A stretch of 64,000 bases of DNA, taken from positions 62,001 through 126,000 of the forward strand of contig CAVSMC010000009.1 in NCBI GenBank assembly GCA_963728935.1, read 5' to 3'. The number at the start of each line of letters is the position of its first letter. Position 1 is the stretch's first letter. Under the pieces are notes generated by a model that saw nothing but the letters and a program-made list of their open reading frames with translations, made no database searches and was not told where the DNA came from. The stretch is from CAVSMC01 sp963728935 (GTDB taxonomy: Bacteria; Pseudomonadota; Gammaproteobacteria; Burkholderiales; Casimicrobiaceae). Shown here piece after piece: positions 18,992 to 27,270 of the stretch. The translations under genes were made by a program, and so were the position numbers.

Positions 18992-21850
18992 ATGAACACG
19001 ATCGCCGGCAAGGACGGACGAGCGGACGACGGTCTGGCGCAGACGGCCGTCGCGCAAGGGCTCGCGAGCGCCCACGCGGCGTGGGTCGCCGGCGATCGCG
19101 CGCAAGCGAACGCGCTGTTGCATGCGCTTGCCGCCCGTGAACCGACGGCCGCGGCTGTGTGGGCGCGGCTTGGCGGTTACGCGCTCGAAAGCAACGACAA
19201 CGAGGCGGCGCGTGCGCACCTCGAACGCGCGGTCGCGCAGACGCCCGACGACGCCGCCGGGTGGACCAATCTGGGCACTGCGCGACTTCGCCTCGGATCG
19301 ATCGACGACGCCATCGCTGCCTACCGGCGCGCCCTCGCGCTCGACCCGCGACGAATCGGCGCACGGGTCAATCTGGCCAACGCGCTTCAGCAGATCGGCG
19401 ATCTCGACGTGGCGGTCGCGGAGCTCGAGGCGGCGCTGGAGCTGCAACCGGACGCGGTCGAGATCCTCAACAACCTTGGCAATCTCTACAAGGACCAGGG
19501 ACGACTCGGCGACGCGCTCGGCGCATACGAAGCGGCGCAGCGCGCCGACCCCCAGTTCCGGCCGGCGTTCTCCAACCTGCTCGCCGCGACGAAGCTCTCG
19601 CCGCGGCATACGCCTGTCGCTGCCTTCGCGCTGCATCGCGCGTTCGCCGAGCGCTTCGAGCTCCGCTGGCAAGCGCACTACGTGCCCCCGGCGAACGATG
19701 CCGATCCCGATCGGACGCTGCGCATCGGTTACGTGTCGCCCGATTGCCATACGGCGCTGCCGGCGTTCATCGAGCCCGTGCTGCGAAGCCACGAGCGCGC
19801 CCGCTTCAAGATCTTTGCGTACTTCAACAACGCGCAGCCGGAAAGCGTCTGCGCGCGGCTTGGGCCGATCGAGGCGCGGGTGACGAAGGGCGCGACGGAC
19901 GACGTCGTCGCGCAATGGGTCCGCGACGATCGAATCGACATCCTGATCGACATCGCGGGCCACACCGGACATAACCGGCTCGGCGTGTTCGGCCGCAAGC
20001 CGGCGCCGGTTCAGATCACATGGCTCGACTATCTCGGCACGACCGGCCTCGACAGCGTCGACTACCGGCTGACCGATGCCGTCGCCGATCCGCCCGGCGC
20101 AAGCGATGCGTTGCACAGCGAAACGTTGCTCCGACTCGAAGCGACGCAGTGGTGCTGGAATCCGCCGTCCGAACCGCGGGCACCGGCGCCGCTGCCTGCG
20201 CTCGCCGCCGGACACTTGACGCTCGGCTCGTTCAACAATTGCGCGAAGCTCACCGACGAGACGCTCGCATTGTGGGGCCGCGTTCTTCGCGAGCTGCCGA
20301 GCGCGCGTCTGGTGGTCGTCGGCGTCGCGCCTGGATTCGCGCAGGCGCGCGTTCGCAACGCACTCGGCGCGCGTGTCGAGCTCGTGCCACGACTTTCAGC
20401 GGAGGCATTCCGGCGGGCGATCGCCGACGTCGACATCGCGCTCGATCCGGTGCCGTTCTCCGGGGCGACGACGACGCTCGAAGCGCTTTGGCAAGGCGTG
20501 CCCGTCGTCACGCGAGTCGGGGCGACATCGGCGTCGCGGTCGAGCGCGAGCATCCTGACCACCGTTGGACTCGCCGACTGGATCGCGGCCGACGACCACG
20601 CGTACGTCGCGATCGTGCGGCGCGCCGTGGACTCGATCGCGGCACTGGGCGCTTTGCGCTCAGGTTTGCCGCAGCGGTTGCAGCGAAGCGCGCTCTGCGA
20701 CGCCCTGCGCTTCACGCGCGGCCTCGAGCGCGTGCTGAGAGACACCTGGACGACGTGGTGCGACGCGCGGCGCACGGTCGGCGCGTCCGACGGCGCATTG
20801 CCTCGCGGCGCTCGCAGCGCGAGCGCGTTGCCCGCGCCCGCGCAGCACCGCCTCGAAGCCGACGCGCGGCTCGCCGCGCTCGATTGCGCATTGCAGGCCG
20901 GCCGGGGCGTAGAGGTCGTCGACGACGCGCGCGCACTCGTCGACGACGAGCCGGGTTGGCACGCGGCGCACCGTGCGTACCTGCAGGTGCTGCTCGAATG
21001 GGCGCGCACGCAGCCGGGACTCGTCGCGCGCGTGTTTCCGCCGCCGGCCGCGCCGGCGCACACGCCGAAGGTATCGGTCATCGTGTGCTCGATCGACGCC
21101 AACCGCTTCCGCCGCGTCAGCGCAGCGTATCAGCGCCGCTTCGGCGGTCGTCCTTTGCAGATCATCGGCGTGCACGACGCGCGCTCGCTCGCCGAGGCCT
21201 ACAACCGCGCGGCGGAGAGAGCGTCGGGTGACGTTCTGATCTTTTCGCACGACGACATCGATCTCGTCGGCAGCGACTTCGCGCCGCGCCTGATCGCGCA
21301 TCTCGATCGGTACGACGGCGTCGGGGTCGCCGGCGCATCGCGTGTCAGCGCTCCGCGATGGACCGATGCCGGCCAGCGCGCCATCCACGGCCATATCCTT
21401 CATCCGGCGCCCGCCGGTCGGCGCGGCGTGCTGCTGATGGCGTTGGGGTTCCAGCAGCCCGTGTGCGAGAACATCCGCGTGCTCGACGGCGCGTTCATCG
21501 CCGTCCATCGCCACGTCTGGGAAGCGCAGCGGTTCGACGCCGACCGCTTCGACGGCTTTCACTTGTACGATCTCGATTTCACGTGGCGCGCGAGCGGCGC
21601 CGGTGCGCGCCTTGCCGTCGCGGCCGACCTGCTGCTCTTCCACGCGTCGCTCGGCAAATACGACGACGTGTGGCGCCGCTACGCGCGCCGTTTCATCGCC
21701 TCTGCCGGCCTCGACCCGTTGCATCCGCCGCGGCCGGGCGGACTGCAGACGCGTCTGGAAACGGCCGAGCAGCTCGATGCGCTACGTGCGGCAATGGTGC
21801 ATTTTCGCTACGGCGCGCCGGTCATGCGCGCGCAAGCCCAGCGCGATTAG
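18992..21850 (+). CDS. TPR / SPINDLY-type (GT41) glycosyltransferase fused to a C-terminal GT2-like domain
   Basis: 952 aa with three parts. Residues about 15-200 are TPR repeats (for example WTNLGTARLRLGSIDDAIAA and ILNNLGNLYKDQGRLGDALG). Residues about 240-590 resemble the O-GlcNAc-transferase/SPINDLY catalytic region: RIGYVSPDCHTA, ITWLDYLGTTGLDSVDYRL, GSFNNCAKLTDETLALWGRV and FSGATTTLEALWQGVPVVT. Residues about 690-880 form a second glycosyltransferase-like domain starting VSVIVCSIDANRFRRV, with the DxD-like SHDDIDLVG and YDLDFTWRASGAG. Bacterial relatives glycosylate proteins or surface glycans; acceptor and donor are unknown. ATG 18992 is used; a GTG at 18950 is an in-frame alternative and neither has a strong ribosome site. 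Its end overlaps the convergent dehydrogenase gene by 4 bases. Confidence 0.82.
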   Translation: MNTIAGKDGRADDGLAQTAVAQGLASAHAAWVAGDRAQANALLHALAAREPTAAAVWARLGGYALESNDNEAARAHLERAVAQTPDDAAGWTNLGTARLRLGSIDDAIAAYRRALALDPRRIGARVNLANALQQIGDLDVAVAELEAALELQPDAVEILNNLGNLYKDQGRLGDALGAYEAAQRADPQFRPAFSNLLAATKLSPRHTPVAAFALHRAFAERFELRWQAHYVPPANDADPDRTLRIGYVSPDCHTALPAFIEPVLRSHERARFKIFAYFNNAQPESVCARLGPIEARVTKGATDDVVAQWVRDDRIDILIDIAGHTGHNRLGVFGRKPAPVQITWLDYLGTTGLDSVDYRLTDAVADPPGASDALHSETLLRLEATQWCWNPPSEPRAPAPLPALAAGHLTLGSFNNCAKLTDETLALWGRVLRELPSARLVVVGVAPGFAQARVRNALGARVELVPRLSAEAFRRAIADVDIALDPVPFSGATTTLEALWQGVPVVTRVGATSASRSSASILTTVGLADWIAADDHAYVAIVRRAVDSIAALGALRSGLPQRLQRSALCDALRFTRGLERVLRDTWTTWCDARRTVGASDGALPRGARSASALPAPAQHRLEADARLAALDCALQAGRGVEVVDDARALVDDEPGWHAAHRAYLQVLLEWARTQPGLVARVFPPPAAPAHTPKVSVIVCSIDANRFRRVSAAYQRRFGGRPLQIIGVHDARSLAEAYNRAAERASGDVLIFSHDDIDLVGSDFAPRLIAHLDRYDGVGVAGASRVSAPRWTDAGQRAIHGHILHPAPAGRRGVLLMALGFQQPVCENIRVLDGAFIAVHRHVWEAQRFDADRFDGFHLYDLDFTWRASGAGARLAVAADLLLFHASLGKYDDVWRRYARRFIASAGLDPLHPPRPGGLQTRLETAEQLDALRAAMVHFRYGAPVMRAQAQRD

Positions 21851-22911
21851 ATCGCGGCGGCGATCGCCCGCCCGACATCGACAGTCTTCGCACGACCTCC
21901 GATGTCGCCGGTGCGCGGCGCCGACGGATCGGCGAGCAAGCGTTCGATCGTGTTCACGATGGCGGCGCCGACGTCGGGATGGCCGAGATGGTCGAGCATC
22001 AGCGCAGCGCACCAGATCTGTCCGATCGGATTCGCGATGCCCTTGCCGGCGATGTCCGGTGCCGACCCGTGCACCGGCTCGAACAGCGACGGATACGCGC
22101 GCTCGGGATTGATGTTCGCCGACGGCGCGATGCCGATGGTGCCGCAGACCGCGGGCCCGAGATCGGACAGGATGTCGCCGAAGAGGTTCGACCCGACGAC
22201 GACGTCGAAGATCTGCGGCTGACGGACGAAGTGCGCGGTCAGGATGTCGATGTGATACTGGTCGGCGCGAATGTCCGGATATTGAGCGCACGCCGCGCGG
22301 AAGCGCTCGTCCCAGAACGGCATCGTGATCGCGATGCCGTTCGACTTGGTCGCCGACGTCACGTGCTTCGCTCGCCGCTTGCGCGCGAGCTCGAACGCGA
22401 ACTTGAGGATGCGGTCGACACCCTTGCGGCTGAACACCGATTCCTGGAACACGATCTCGCGGTCGGTTCCCTCGTACATGCGGCCGCCGACCGACGAATA
22501 TTCGCCCTCGGTGTTTTCGCGAACGACGACGAAGTCGATATCGCCGGGCTTGCGATTGGCGAGCGGCGTCGGGATTCCGGGCATCAACCGGCACGGCCGC
22601 ATGTTCACGTACTGGTCGAATCCGCGGCGAAACTGGATCAGCGAGCCCCACAGCGACACGTGGTCGGGCACGGTCGCCGGCCAGCCGACGGCGCCGTAGA
22701 AGATGGCGTCGAAGCGCGACAGCGTCTCGAACCAGTCTTCGGGCATCATGCGGCCGTGCTTGACGTAGTAGTCGCAGTTCCAGTCGAAATGTTCGAACTC
22801 GAACGCGAGGCCGAACCGGGTGCCCGCCGCTTCGAGCACGCGCAGGCCTTCGGGAACGACTTCCTTGCCGATGCCGTCGCCCGGAATCACCGCGATGCGA
22901 TGCGCGCTCAT
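21847..22911 (-). CDS. Tartrate dehydrogenase / isopropylmalate dehydrogenase family enzyme
   Basis: 354 aa. This is a beta-decarboxylating dehydrogenase: nucleotide/substrate start IAVIPGDGIGKEVVPEGLRV, the RENTEGEYSSVGG loop, and the metal-binding signature NLFGDILSDLGPAVCGTIGIAPSANI (about 255-280). Residues such as WNCDYYVKHGRMMPEDW and the PCRLMPGIPTPL segment fit the TtuC-type (tartrate/D-malate) branch better than LeuB; I give no symbol because substrate cannot be fixed. It would convert tartrate, D-malate or a similar 2-hydroxyacid with NAD+ and Mn2+. A strong ribosome site (GGAGGAAGAG) and a TACAAT -10 precede the ATG. Confidence 0.85.
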   Translation of the reverse strand: MSAHRIAVIPGDGIGKEVVPEGLRVLEAAGTRFGLAFEFEHFDWNCDYYVKHGRMMPEDWFETLSRFDAIFYGAVGWPATVPDHVSLWGSLIQFRRGFDQYVNMRPCRLMPGIPTPLANRKPGDIDFVVVRENTEGEYSSVGGRMYEGTDREIVFQESVFSRKGVDRILKFAFELARKRRAKHVTSATKSNGIAITMPFWDERFRAACAQYPDIRADQYHIDILTAHFVRQPQIFDVVVGSNLFGDILSDLGPAVCGTIGIAPSANINPERAYPSLFEPVHGSAPDIAGKGIANPIGQIWCAALMLDHLGHPDVGAAIVNTIERLLADPSAPRTGDIGGRAKTVDVGRAIAAAI

Positions 22912-22941
22912 CTCTTCCTCCGTTCCGAGCGCGTTATTGTA
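22912..22941 (-). promoter_or_regulatory. -10 box and strong ribosome site for the tartrate dehydrogenase-type gene
   Basis: On the minus strand TACAAT (22936-22941) is followed after 12 bases by a near-perfect GGAGGAAGAG just before the ATG at 22911. The -35 is not convincing, which may mean an activator is needed. Confidence 0.4.
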
Positions 22942-23049
22942 GGCCTTCGCTCATCCATCCGTCCGATGGCGGCTGCGGCGCGGTCTTCCTACAGTGCGCA
23001 TACGCGTCCAATCGCGCAACCCGCAAACGTCCACTGGAGACTCTTCCAA

Positions 23050-23610
23050 ATGCCGCTCGTCCATGTTCGTCCGATCTCCCGATCGTTGTACCTTGGCACG
23101 CTGCTGATGCTCCAGCTCGCGCTCGTTACGCAAGTCGCCCCGCCGCTCGCGCGCACGTTCAAGGCGCATGCGCTGTTCGCGTCGCTGCACGATGGCTGGC
23201 CGGTCGCCGCGCACCTGGTCGGGCTCGTGCTCTCGGTCGCGGGCGCGGCGCTCGCGTTGCAATTCCCGCTGCTCGCGATCGCCCGCCACGCGAAGCGCGG
23301 AACGTCGCGCTTCGCGGGGCTGCCTCATTGGGCGATCGGCGTCGCGGTCGCGGGCGCGGCGCTGTTCGCCTCCGCTCTGATCACCGCGGCGATCGGCAGG
23401 CTGCTGTCGGACGACACCCGCGACGCGCTGTTCGCGATCGCGCAATCGACGGCGATCGCGGGCACCGCCGTCATGGCCGCCGGCGCGCTGTGCGCCGAGT
23501 TGCTGCGGCGAAGCGTTGCGCCGGTTCCCGTTCCGACAGCGCCCTGGCAATGCACGCCGGCACGAATCGAAGCGCTCGACCCGTCCGAGCGCGTCACGCG
23601 TGTCGCCTGA
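23050..23610 (+). CDS. Hypothetical four-helix membrane protein
   Basis: 186 aa. I do not recognise the family. Four hydrophobic segments are visible: LYLGTLLMLQLALVTQVAPP, HLVGLVLSVAGAALALQFPL, WAIGVAVAGAALFASALITA and IAQSTAIAGTAVMAAGALCA. A short cytoplasm-like tail follows. GGAGA 9 bases ahead of the ATG supports this start. It stands alone between the divergent dehydrogenase gene and the EVE remnant, so context gives no role. Confidence 0.6.
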   Translation: MPLVHVRPISRSLYLGTLLMLQLALVTQVAPPLARTFKAHALFASLHDGWPVAAHLVGLVLSVAGAALALQFPLLAIARHAKRGTSRFAGLPHWAIGVAVAGAALFASALITAAIGRLLSDDTRDALFAIAQSTAIAGTAVMAAGALCAELLRRSVAPVPVPTAPWQCTPARIEALDPSERVTRVA

Positions 23611-23642
23611 CGCCAATCGCGCTCGACGCCGAAGGCAGCGCC

Positions 23643-23792
23643 ATGAACGCTCGTCACTTCTGGATCGGCGTCGTCGCGCAGGATCACGCCGAGCGCGCAA
23701 TCGCGGGCGGCTTCGCGCAGGTGAACCACGGCAAGGCCTGACCGCTCGAAAGGCTTCGCGCGGGCGACGGCTCGACGCCGCCCGCGTGCTGA
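23643..23792 (+). pseudogene. Remnant of an EVE-domain (UPF0310) gene
   Basis: An ATG with a GAAGG ribosome site begins MNARHFWIGVVAQDHAERAI followed by AGGFAQVNHGKA. This is the characteristic start of EVE-domain proteins (WIGV...HVxRGVxGGFxQxxHGKxxPLxRM). A TGA at 23739-23741 interrupts the frame. The same frame then reads PLERLRAGDG, which is the next expected piece of the family, before a second stop at 23792. EVE proteins have about 140-150 aa and are thought to bind modified nucleotides. Only about 50 codons remain, so this is a truncated, stop-interrupted relic. Confidence 0.6.
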
Positions 23793-23806
23793 GCTAACGT
23801 CGCGGC

Positions 23807-24337
23807 ATGCCTGAGCCTCGTACCGATCCGATGCGCGCCGCGCCGGATAGCGTCACCGCCATTGCGCCCGCGTGGCAGTGGGGGCGCTTGACCGACCTCG
23901 CGCCGTCCGATCTGTACGCCGCGATGGCGCTGCGCGGTCAGGTCTTCGTCGTCGAACAGCGGTGTGCTTTTCTCGACGCCGACGGCCTCGACGCGCGGTC
24001 GTGGCATCTGCTTGCCTGGCTTCGCTTGGACGACGCACCGGCGCTCGTCGCGTACCTGCGCGTCGTCGACCCCGGCGCCAAATACGACGAGCCGTCGATC
24101 GGCCGCATCGCGACGGCGCCTTCGGCGCGGCGAACCGGCCTCGGTCGGTTGCTGGTCGCCGAGGGCGTTGCACGTGCAAGCGCGCTCTATCCGGGCCAGC
24201 CCATTCGCATCGGTGCGCAGCGCTATCTCGAGTCGTTCTATGCGGGATTCGGCTTTCGCACCGTGTCGCAGCCGTACGACGAGGACGGCATCGCGCACGT
24301 CGAGATGCTCCGTGACGCCGAACGCACGTTACGCTAG
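23807..24337 (+). CDS. GNAT family N-acetyltransferase, ElaA-like
   Basis: 176 aa. It carries ElaA hallmarks: LYAAMALRGQVFVVEQRCAF, DGLDARSWHLLAW, AYLRVVDPGAKYDEPSIGRI, the acetyl-CoA-binding segment RRTGLGRLLVAEG (about 109-121), and AQRYLESFYAGFGFRTVS. ElaA is a GNAT protein of about 150 aa with unknown in-cell substrate. The first 25 residues are an extra N-terminal stretch; a start at the ATG 8 codons in (23831) is possible. It directly follows the EVE remnant. Confidence 0.85.
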   Translation: MPEPRTDPMRAAPDSVTAIAPAWQWGRLTDLAPSDLYAAMALRGQVFVVEQRCAFLDADGLDARSWHLLAWLRLDDAPALVAYLRVVDPGAKYDEPSIGRIATAPSARRTGLGRLLVAEGVARASALYPGQPIRIGAQRYLESFYAGFGFRTVSQPYDEDGIAHVEMLRDAERTLR

Positions 24338-24515
24338 TGTGCCGAGTCGGACGTTGCGAAGATGAAGGAGCGGACGAAATTGGGCGCCAGACAAGGCGCG
24401 GGGCCGACAGCGTACCCGTGATACGCTGAGGCCGCGCAACGCCGTATGGCGCGCCCACTTTCGCCGCGAACTATCGAGTGAGCTACTGACTCGGCAAACG
24501 GACTGCAATTCGCCT

Positions 24516-24548
24516 GCCGGCGCGCGGACATCGCGCGGCCGGCTTTTT
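24516..24548 (+). terminator. Rho-independent terminator, possibly of a small RNA
   Basis: A GC-rich stem (arms GCCGGCGCGCG at 24516-24526 and CGCGCGGCCGGC at 24532-24543, one bulge) is followed by TTTTT. It lies just 12 bases ahead of the DMT transporter start, too close to serve that gene. It must end either the acetyltransferase transcript, about 180 bases upstream, or a small RNA from the 223-base gap. Confidence 0.55.
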
Positions 24549-24560
24549 GTTGCGCCGACG

Positions 24561-25478
24561 ATGAATACCGCTTCGCATGCGCACCGCCGCGCGGTGCTGA
24601 TGATGATCGCTGCCGCGCTCTGTTGGTCGACCGGCGGCCTTCTCGTTCGCCAGGTTTCGATCGCGAGCGCCTGGGAGATCGTGTTCTGGCGTTCGCTCGC
24701 GATGTCGCTGTTCGTGGCAGCGACGCTCGCGATCATGCATGGCCGCCGCGCCGGCGCTGCGATCGCTGCCGTGGGCCGGCCCGGCTTGCTGTCCGGCGCA
24801 CTGCTCGCCGGCACGTTCTTCTTCTTCATCGCATCGATCACGCGAACGACGGTCGCGAACACGTTCGTGCTGATGAGCGTGTCGCCGTTTCTCGCGGCGC
24901 TCGCCGGCCGCGCGCTGCTGCGAGAACGCGTTCCGGCGCGAACGTGGCTTGCGATGAGCGTCGCGTTCGCCGGCATCGTCGTGATGTTCGCCGACTCGCT
25001 CGACACCGGTCGGTTCGCCGGAAACCTGCTCGCGCTCGGCGTATCGTGCTGCTTCGCGCTCAACGTAACGATGCTGCGACGCTTCCGCGCGCACGCCGAC
25101 ATGCTGCCCACCGTCATGCTCGCCGGCGTCTTCTCGTTCGTCCCGGCATTCTTTCTCGCCGGAACGTTCACCGCGGCCGCGCACGACGTCGCCGTGTTGA
25201 CGTTCATGGGCGTCGTGCAACTCGGAACCGGCTGTCTGCTGATGACCGCAGCGTCGAGGTATCTTTCGGCGACCGAGCTCGGTCTGCTTGCGCTGCTCGA
25301 GCCGATTCTCGGGCCTCTTTGGGTCTGGGCGCTGATGGGCGAGCGGCCCGGCGCCGCGGCGCTCGCCGGCGGTGTAATCGTGCTGTGCGCGGTGCTTGCG
25401 AACGAGCTATTCGCCGCATGGAAAGATGCCCGCCCGTCGGAGGCAGCCGGCGGGCCGCCACTGCCGCCGGGCGCATGA
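24561..25478 (+). CDS. EamA/DMT-family transporter
   Basis: 305 aa with ten hydrophobic segments arranged as two EamA repeats. The first opens MMIAAALCWSTGGLLVRQVS, and the second ends with TELGLLALLEPILGPLWVWA and GERPGAAALAGGVIVL, both classic for the family. It is an inner-membrane drug/metabolite exporter; substrate is unknown. The stop is 13 bases before the TauE/SafE gene, so the two are probably co-transcribed. The hairpin right ahead of the start means its own promoter would have to overlap that hairpin, or transcription reads through. Confidence 0.88.
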   Translation: MNTASHAHRRAVLMMIAAALCWSTGGLLVRQVSIASAWEIVFWRSLAMSLFVAATLAIMHGRRAGAAIAAVGRPGLLSGALLAGTFFFFIASITRTTVANTFVLMSVSPFLAALAGRALLRERVPARTWLAMSVAFAGIVVMFADSLDTGRFAGNLLALGVSCCFALNVTMLRRFRAHADMLPTVMLAGVFSFVPAFFLAGTFTAAAHDVAVLTFMGVVQLGTGCLLMTAASRYLSATELGLLALLEPILGPLWVWALMGERPGAAALAGGVIVLCAVLANELFAAWKDARPSEAAGGPPLPPGA

Positions 25479-25491
25479 GCCGGCCGCCGGC

Positions 25492-26253
25492 ATGACCTGG
25501 CCCGATTTTCCGCTCGCGTTCTATCCGGTCGCCGTGTTCGCAATCGTGCTCACCGGCATCGCGAAGGCCGGATTCGGCAGCGGCTCCGGCGGAATCGCCG
25601 TGCCGCTGATGTCGATCTTCATCGCCCCGCCGCAGGCCGCCGGCATCATGCTCCCGATCCTTTGCGCGATGGATGTCTTCGGCGCGTACGCGTATCGCGG
25701 CAGATGGTCGACGCCCCATCTGCGCGCGCTGCTGCCCGGCGCGCTGATCGGCATCGCGATCGGCGCGCTCGCGTTCGGCACGTTGCCGCTCGCCGCGATC
25801 CGGCTGCTGCTCGGAACGATCGCGATCTCGTTCACGCTGAACCAGTGGTTCTCGCTCACCGCGCGCTTCGTCGCCTCGCACGCGCAGCCAGGGCGCGTCG
25901 CCGGATGGTTCTGGGGCGCGGCGTCGGGCTTCACCAGCACGCTTGCGCACGCCGGCGGACCGCCGTTCGCCGTCTACATGCTCGCGCAGCGCATCGACAA
26001 GACGTTGCTCGTGTCGACGTCGGTCGCGTTCTTCCTCGCGGTCAATTACGCGAAGCTCGTGCCTTACGCGCTGCTCGGACAATTGACCCCTCCGAACCTG
26101 ACGGCGTCGCTCGTGTTCGCACCGCTCGCGCCGCTCGGCATTGCGCCGGGCGTGTTTCTGCATCGACATCTGTCCGAGCGCACGTTCTACCAGATAAGTT
26201 ACGCGCTGCTGTTCGCGACCGGCGTCAAGCTGATCTACGACGCCCTCGTCTAA
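25492..26253 (+). CDS. Sulfite exporter TauE/SafE family protein
   Basis: 253 aa, eight or so membrane helices. It has the family's N-terminal GIAKAGFGSGSGGIAVPLMS repeat motif and the second-half SGFTSTLAHAGGPPFAVYML. Members export sulfite, sulfoacetate or other organic anions across the inner membrane. ATG 25492 starts at the hydrophilic/hydrophobic boundary (MTWPDFPLAFYPVAVFAIV); a longer reading would overlap the DMT gene. Follows the DMT transporter by 13 bases. Confidence 0.88.
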   Translation: MTWPDFPLAFYPVAVFAIVLTGIAKAGFGSGSGGIAVPLMSIFIAPPQAAGIMLPILCAMDVFGAYAYRGRWSTPHLRALLPGALIGIAIGALAFGTLPLAAIRLLLGTIAISFTLNQWFSLTARFVASHAQPGRVAGWFWGAASGFTSTLAHAGGPPFAVYMLAQRIDKTLLVSTSVAFFLAVNYAKLVPYALLGQLTPPNLTASLVFAPLAPLGIAPGVFLHRHLSERTFYQISYALLFATGVKLIYDALV

Positions 26254-26298
26254 AGCCGTTGCGCTATGATGCGCGCTTAGCTTCGCGCGCCGGACACC

Positions 26299-27270
26299 AT
26301 GAAGCAGACCTTTCTCGACTTCGAGCAGCCGATCGCCGAACTGCAGGCGAAGATCGACGAGCTTCGCTACGTGCACGAGGATTCCGCCGTCGACATCTCC
26401 GACGAGATCGCGCGGCTGCAGAAGAAGAGCCAGCAGCTCACCAAGGACATCTATTCGAAGCTGTCGGCATGGCAGATCGCGCAGGTCGCGCGCCATCCGC
26501 AACGTCCGTATACGCTCGACTACGTGAACGGCCTGTTCAGCGAATTTCGCGAGCTCGCCGGCGACCGCACGTTCGCCGACGACGCCGCGATCGTCGGCGG
26601 CCTCGCGCGATTCAACGGCACGCCGTGCATGCTGATCGGCCACCAGAAGGGCCGCGACACCAAGGAGAAGATCCGCCGCAACTTCGGCATGCCGCGGCCC
26701 GAGGGCTATCGCAAGGCGTTGCGGCTGATGAAGCTCGCCGAGAAGTTCGGGTTGCCGCTGTTCACGTTCGTCGATACGCCCGGCGCGTATCCGGGTATCG
26801 GCGCCGAGGAGCGCGGTCAATCGGAAGCGATCGGACGCAATCTGTTCGAGATGGCGGGCCTTCGCATACCGATCATCGTCACCGTGATCGGCGAAGGCGG
26901 CTCCGGCGGCGCGCTCGGGATCGCCGTCGGCGACGTCACGCTGATGCTCCAGTACGCGACGTATTCGGTGATCTCCCCCGAGGGCTGCGCGTCGATCCTG
27001 TGGAAGTCCGCCGAGCAGGCGCCCGAGGCGGCGGAGATCCTCGGCATCACCGCGACGCGATTGAAGCAGCTCGGCTTCATCGACAAGGTCGTCAACGAGC
27101 CGCTCGGCGGCGCGCATCGCGATCACGCGTCGATGATGGTGTCGCTCAAGAAGGCGCTGACCGACACGCTGCGCCAGCTCACCGAGCTGCCGCTCGATGC
27201 GCTGCTCGAGGCGCGCGAGGACAAGCTGCTCTCGTATGGCAAGTACAAGGAGATCACCGCAGGCGGATGA
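26299..27270 (+). CDS. accA: Acetyl-CoA carboxylase carboxyltransferase subunit alpha
   Basis: 323 aa, the standard length. It starts with the family's MKQTFLDFEQPIAELQAKI, and shows PFTLDY-like PYTLDYVNGLFSEFRELAGD, the crotonase-fold segments TFVDTPGAYPGIGAEERGQ and VIGEGGSGGALGIAVGD, and the closing LDALLEAREDKLLSYGKYKE. With AccD it transfers CO2 from biotin-BCCP to acetyl-CoA, making malonyl-CoA for fatty acid synthesis. tilS follows and overlaps or abuts it. Confidence 0.97.
   Translation: MKQTFLDFEQPIAELQAKIDELRYVHEDSAVDISDEIARLQKKSQQLTKDIYSKLSAWQIAQVARHPQRPYTLDYVNGLFSEFRELAGDRTFADDAAIVGGLARFNGTPCMLIGHQKGRDTKEKIRRNFGMPRPEGYRKALRLMKLAEKFGLPLFTFVDTPGAYPGIGAEERGQSEAIGRNLFEMAGLRIPIIVTVIGEGGSGGALGIAVGDVTLMLQYATYSVISPEGCASILWKSAEQAPEAAEILGITATRLKQLGFIDKVVNEPLGGAHRDHASMMVSLKKALTDTLRQLTELPLDALLEAREDKLLSYGKYKEITAGG

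Noticed and set aside
23739..23741. In-frame TGA in the EVE remnant as a selenocysteine codon
   Set aside because: The family has no selenocysteine at this point, no SECIS-like stem follows, and the rest of the domain is missing anyway.
27267..27269. ATG overlapping the accA stop as the tilS start
   Set aside because: It is in a different frame from the TilS coding sequence, so it cannot start tilS without a frameshift.
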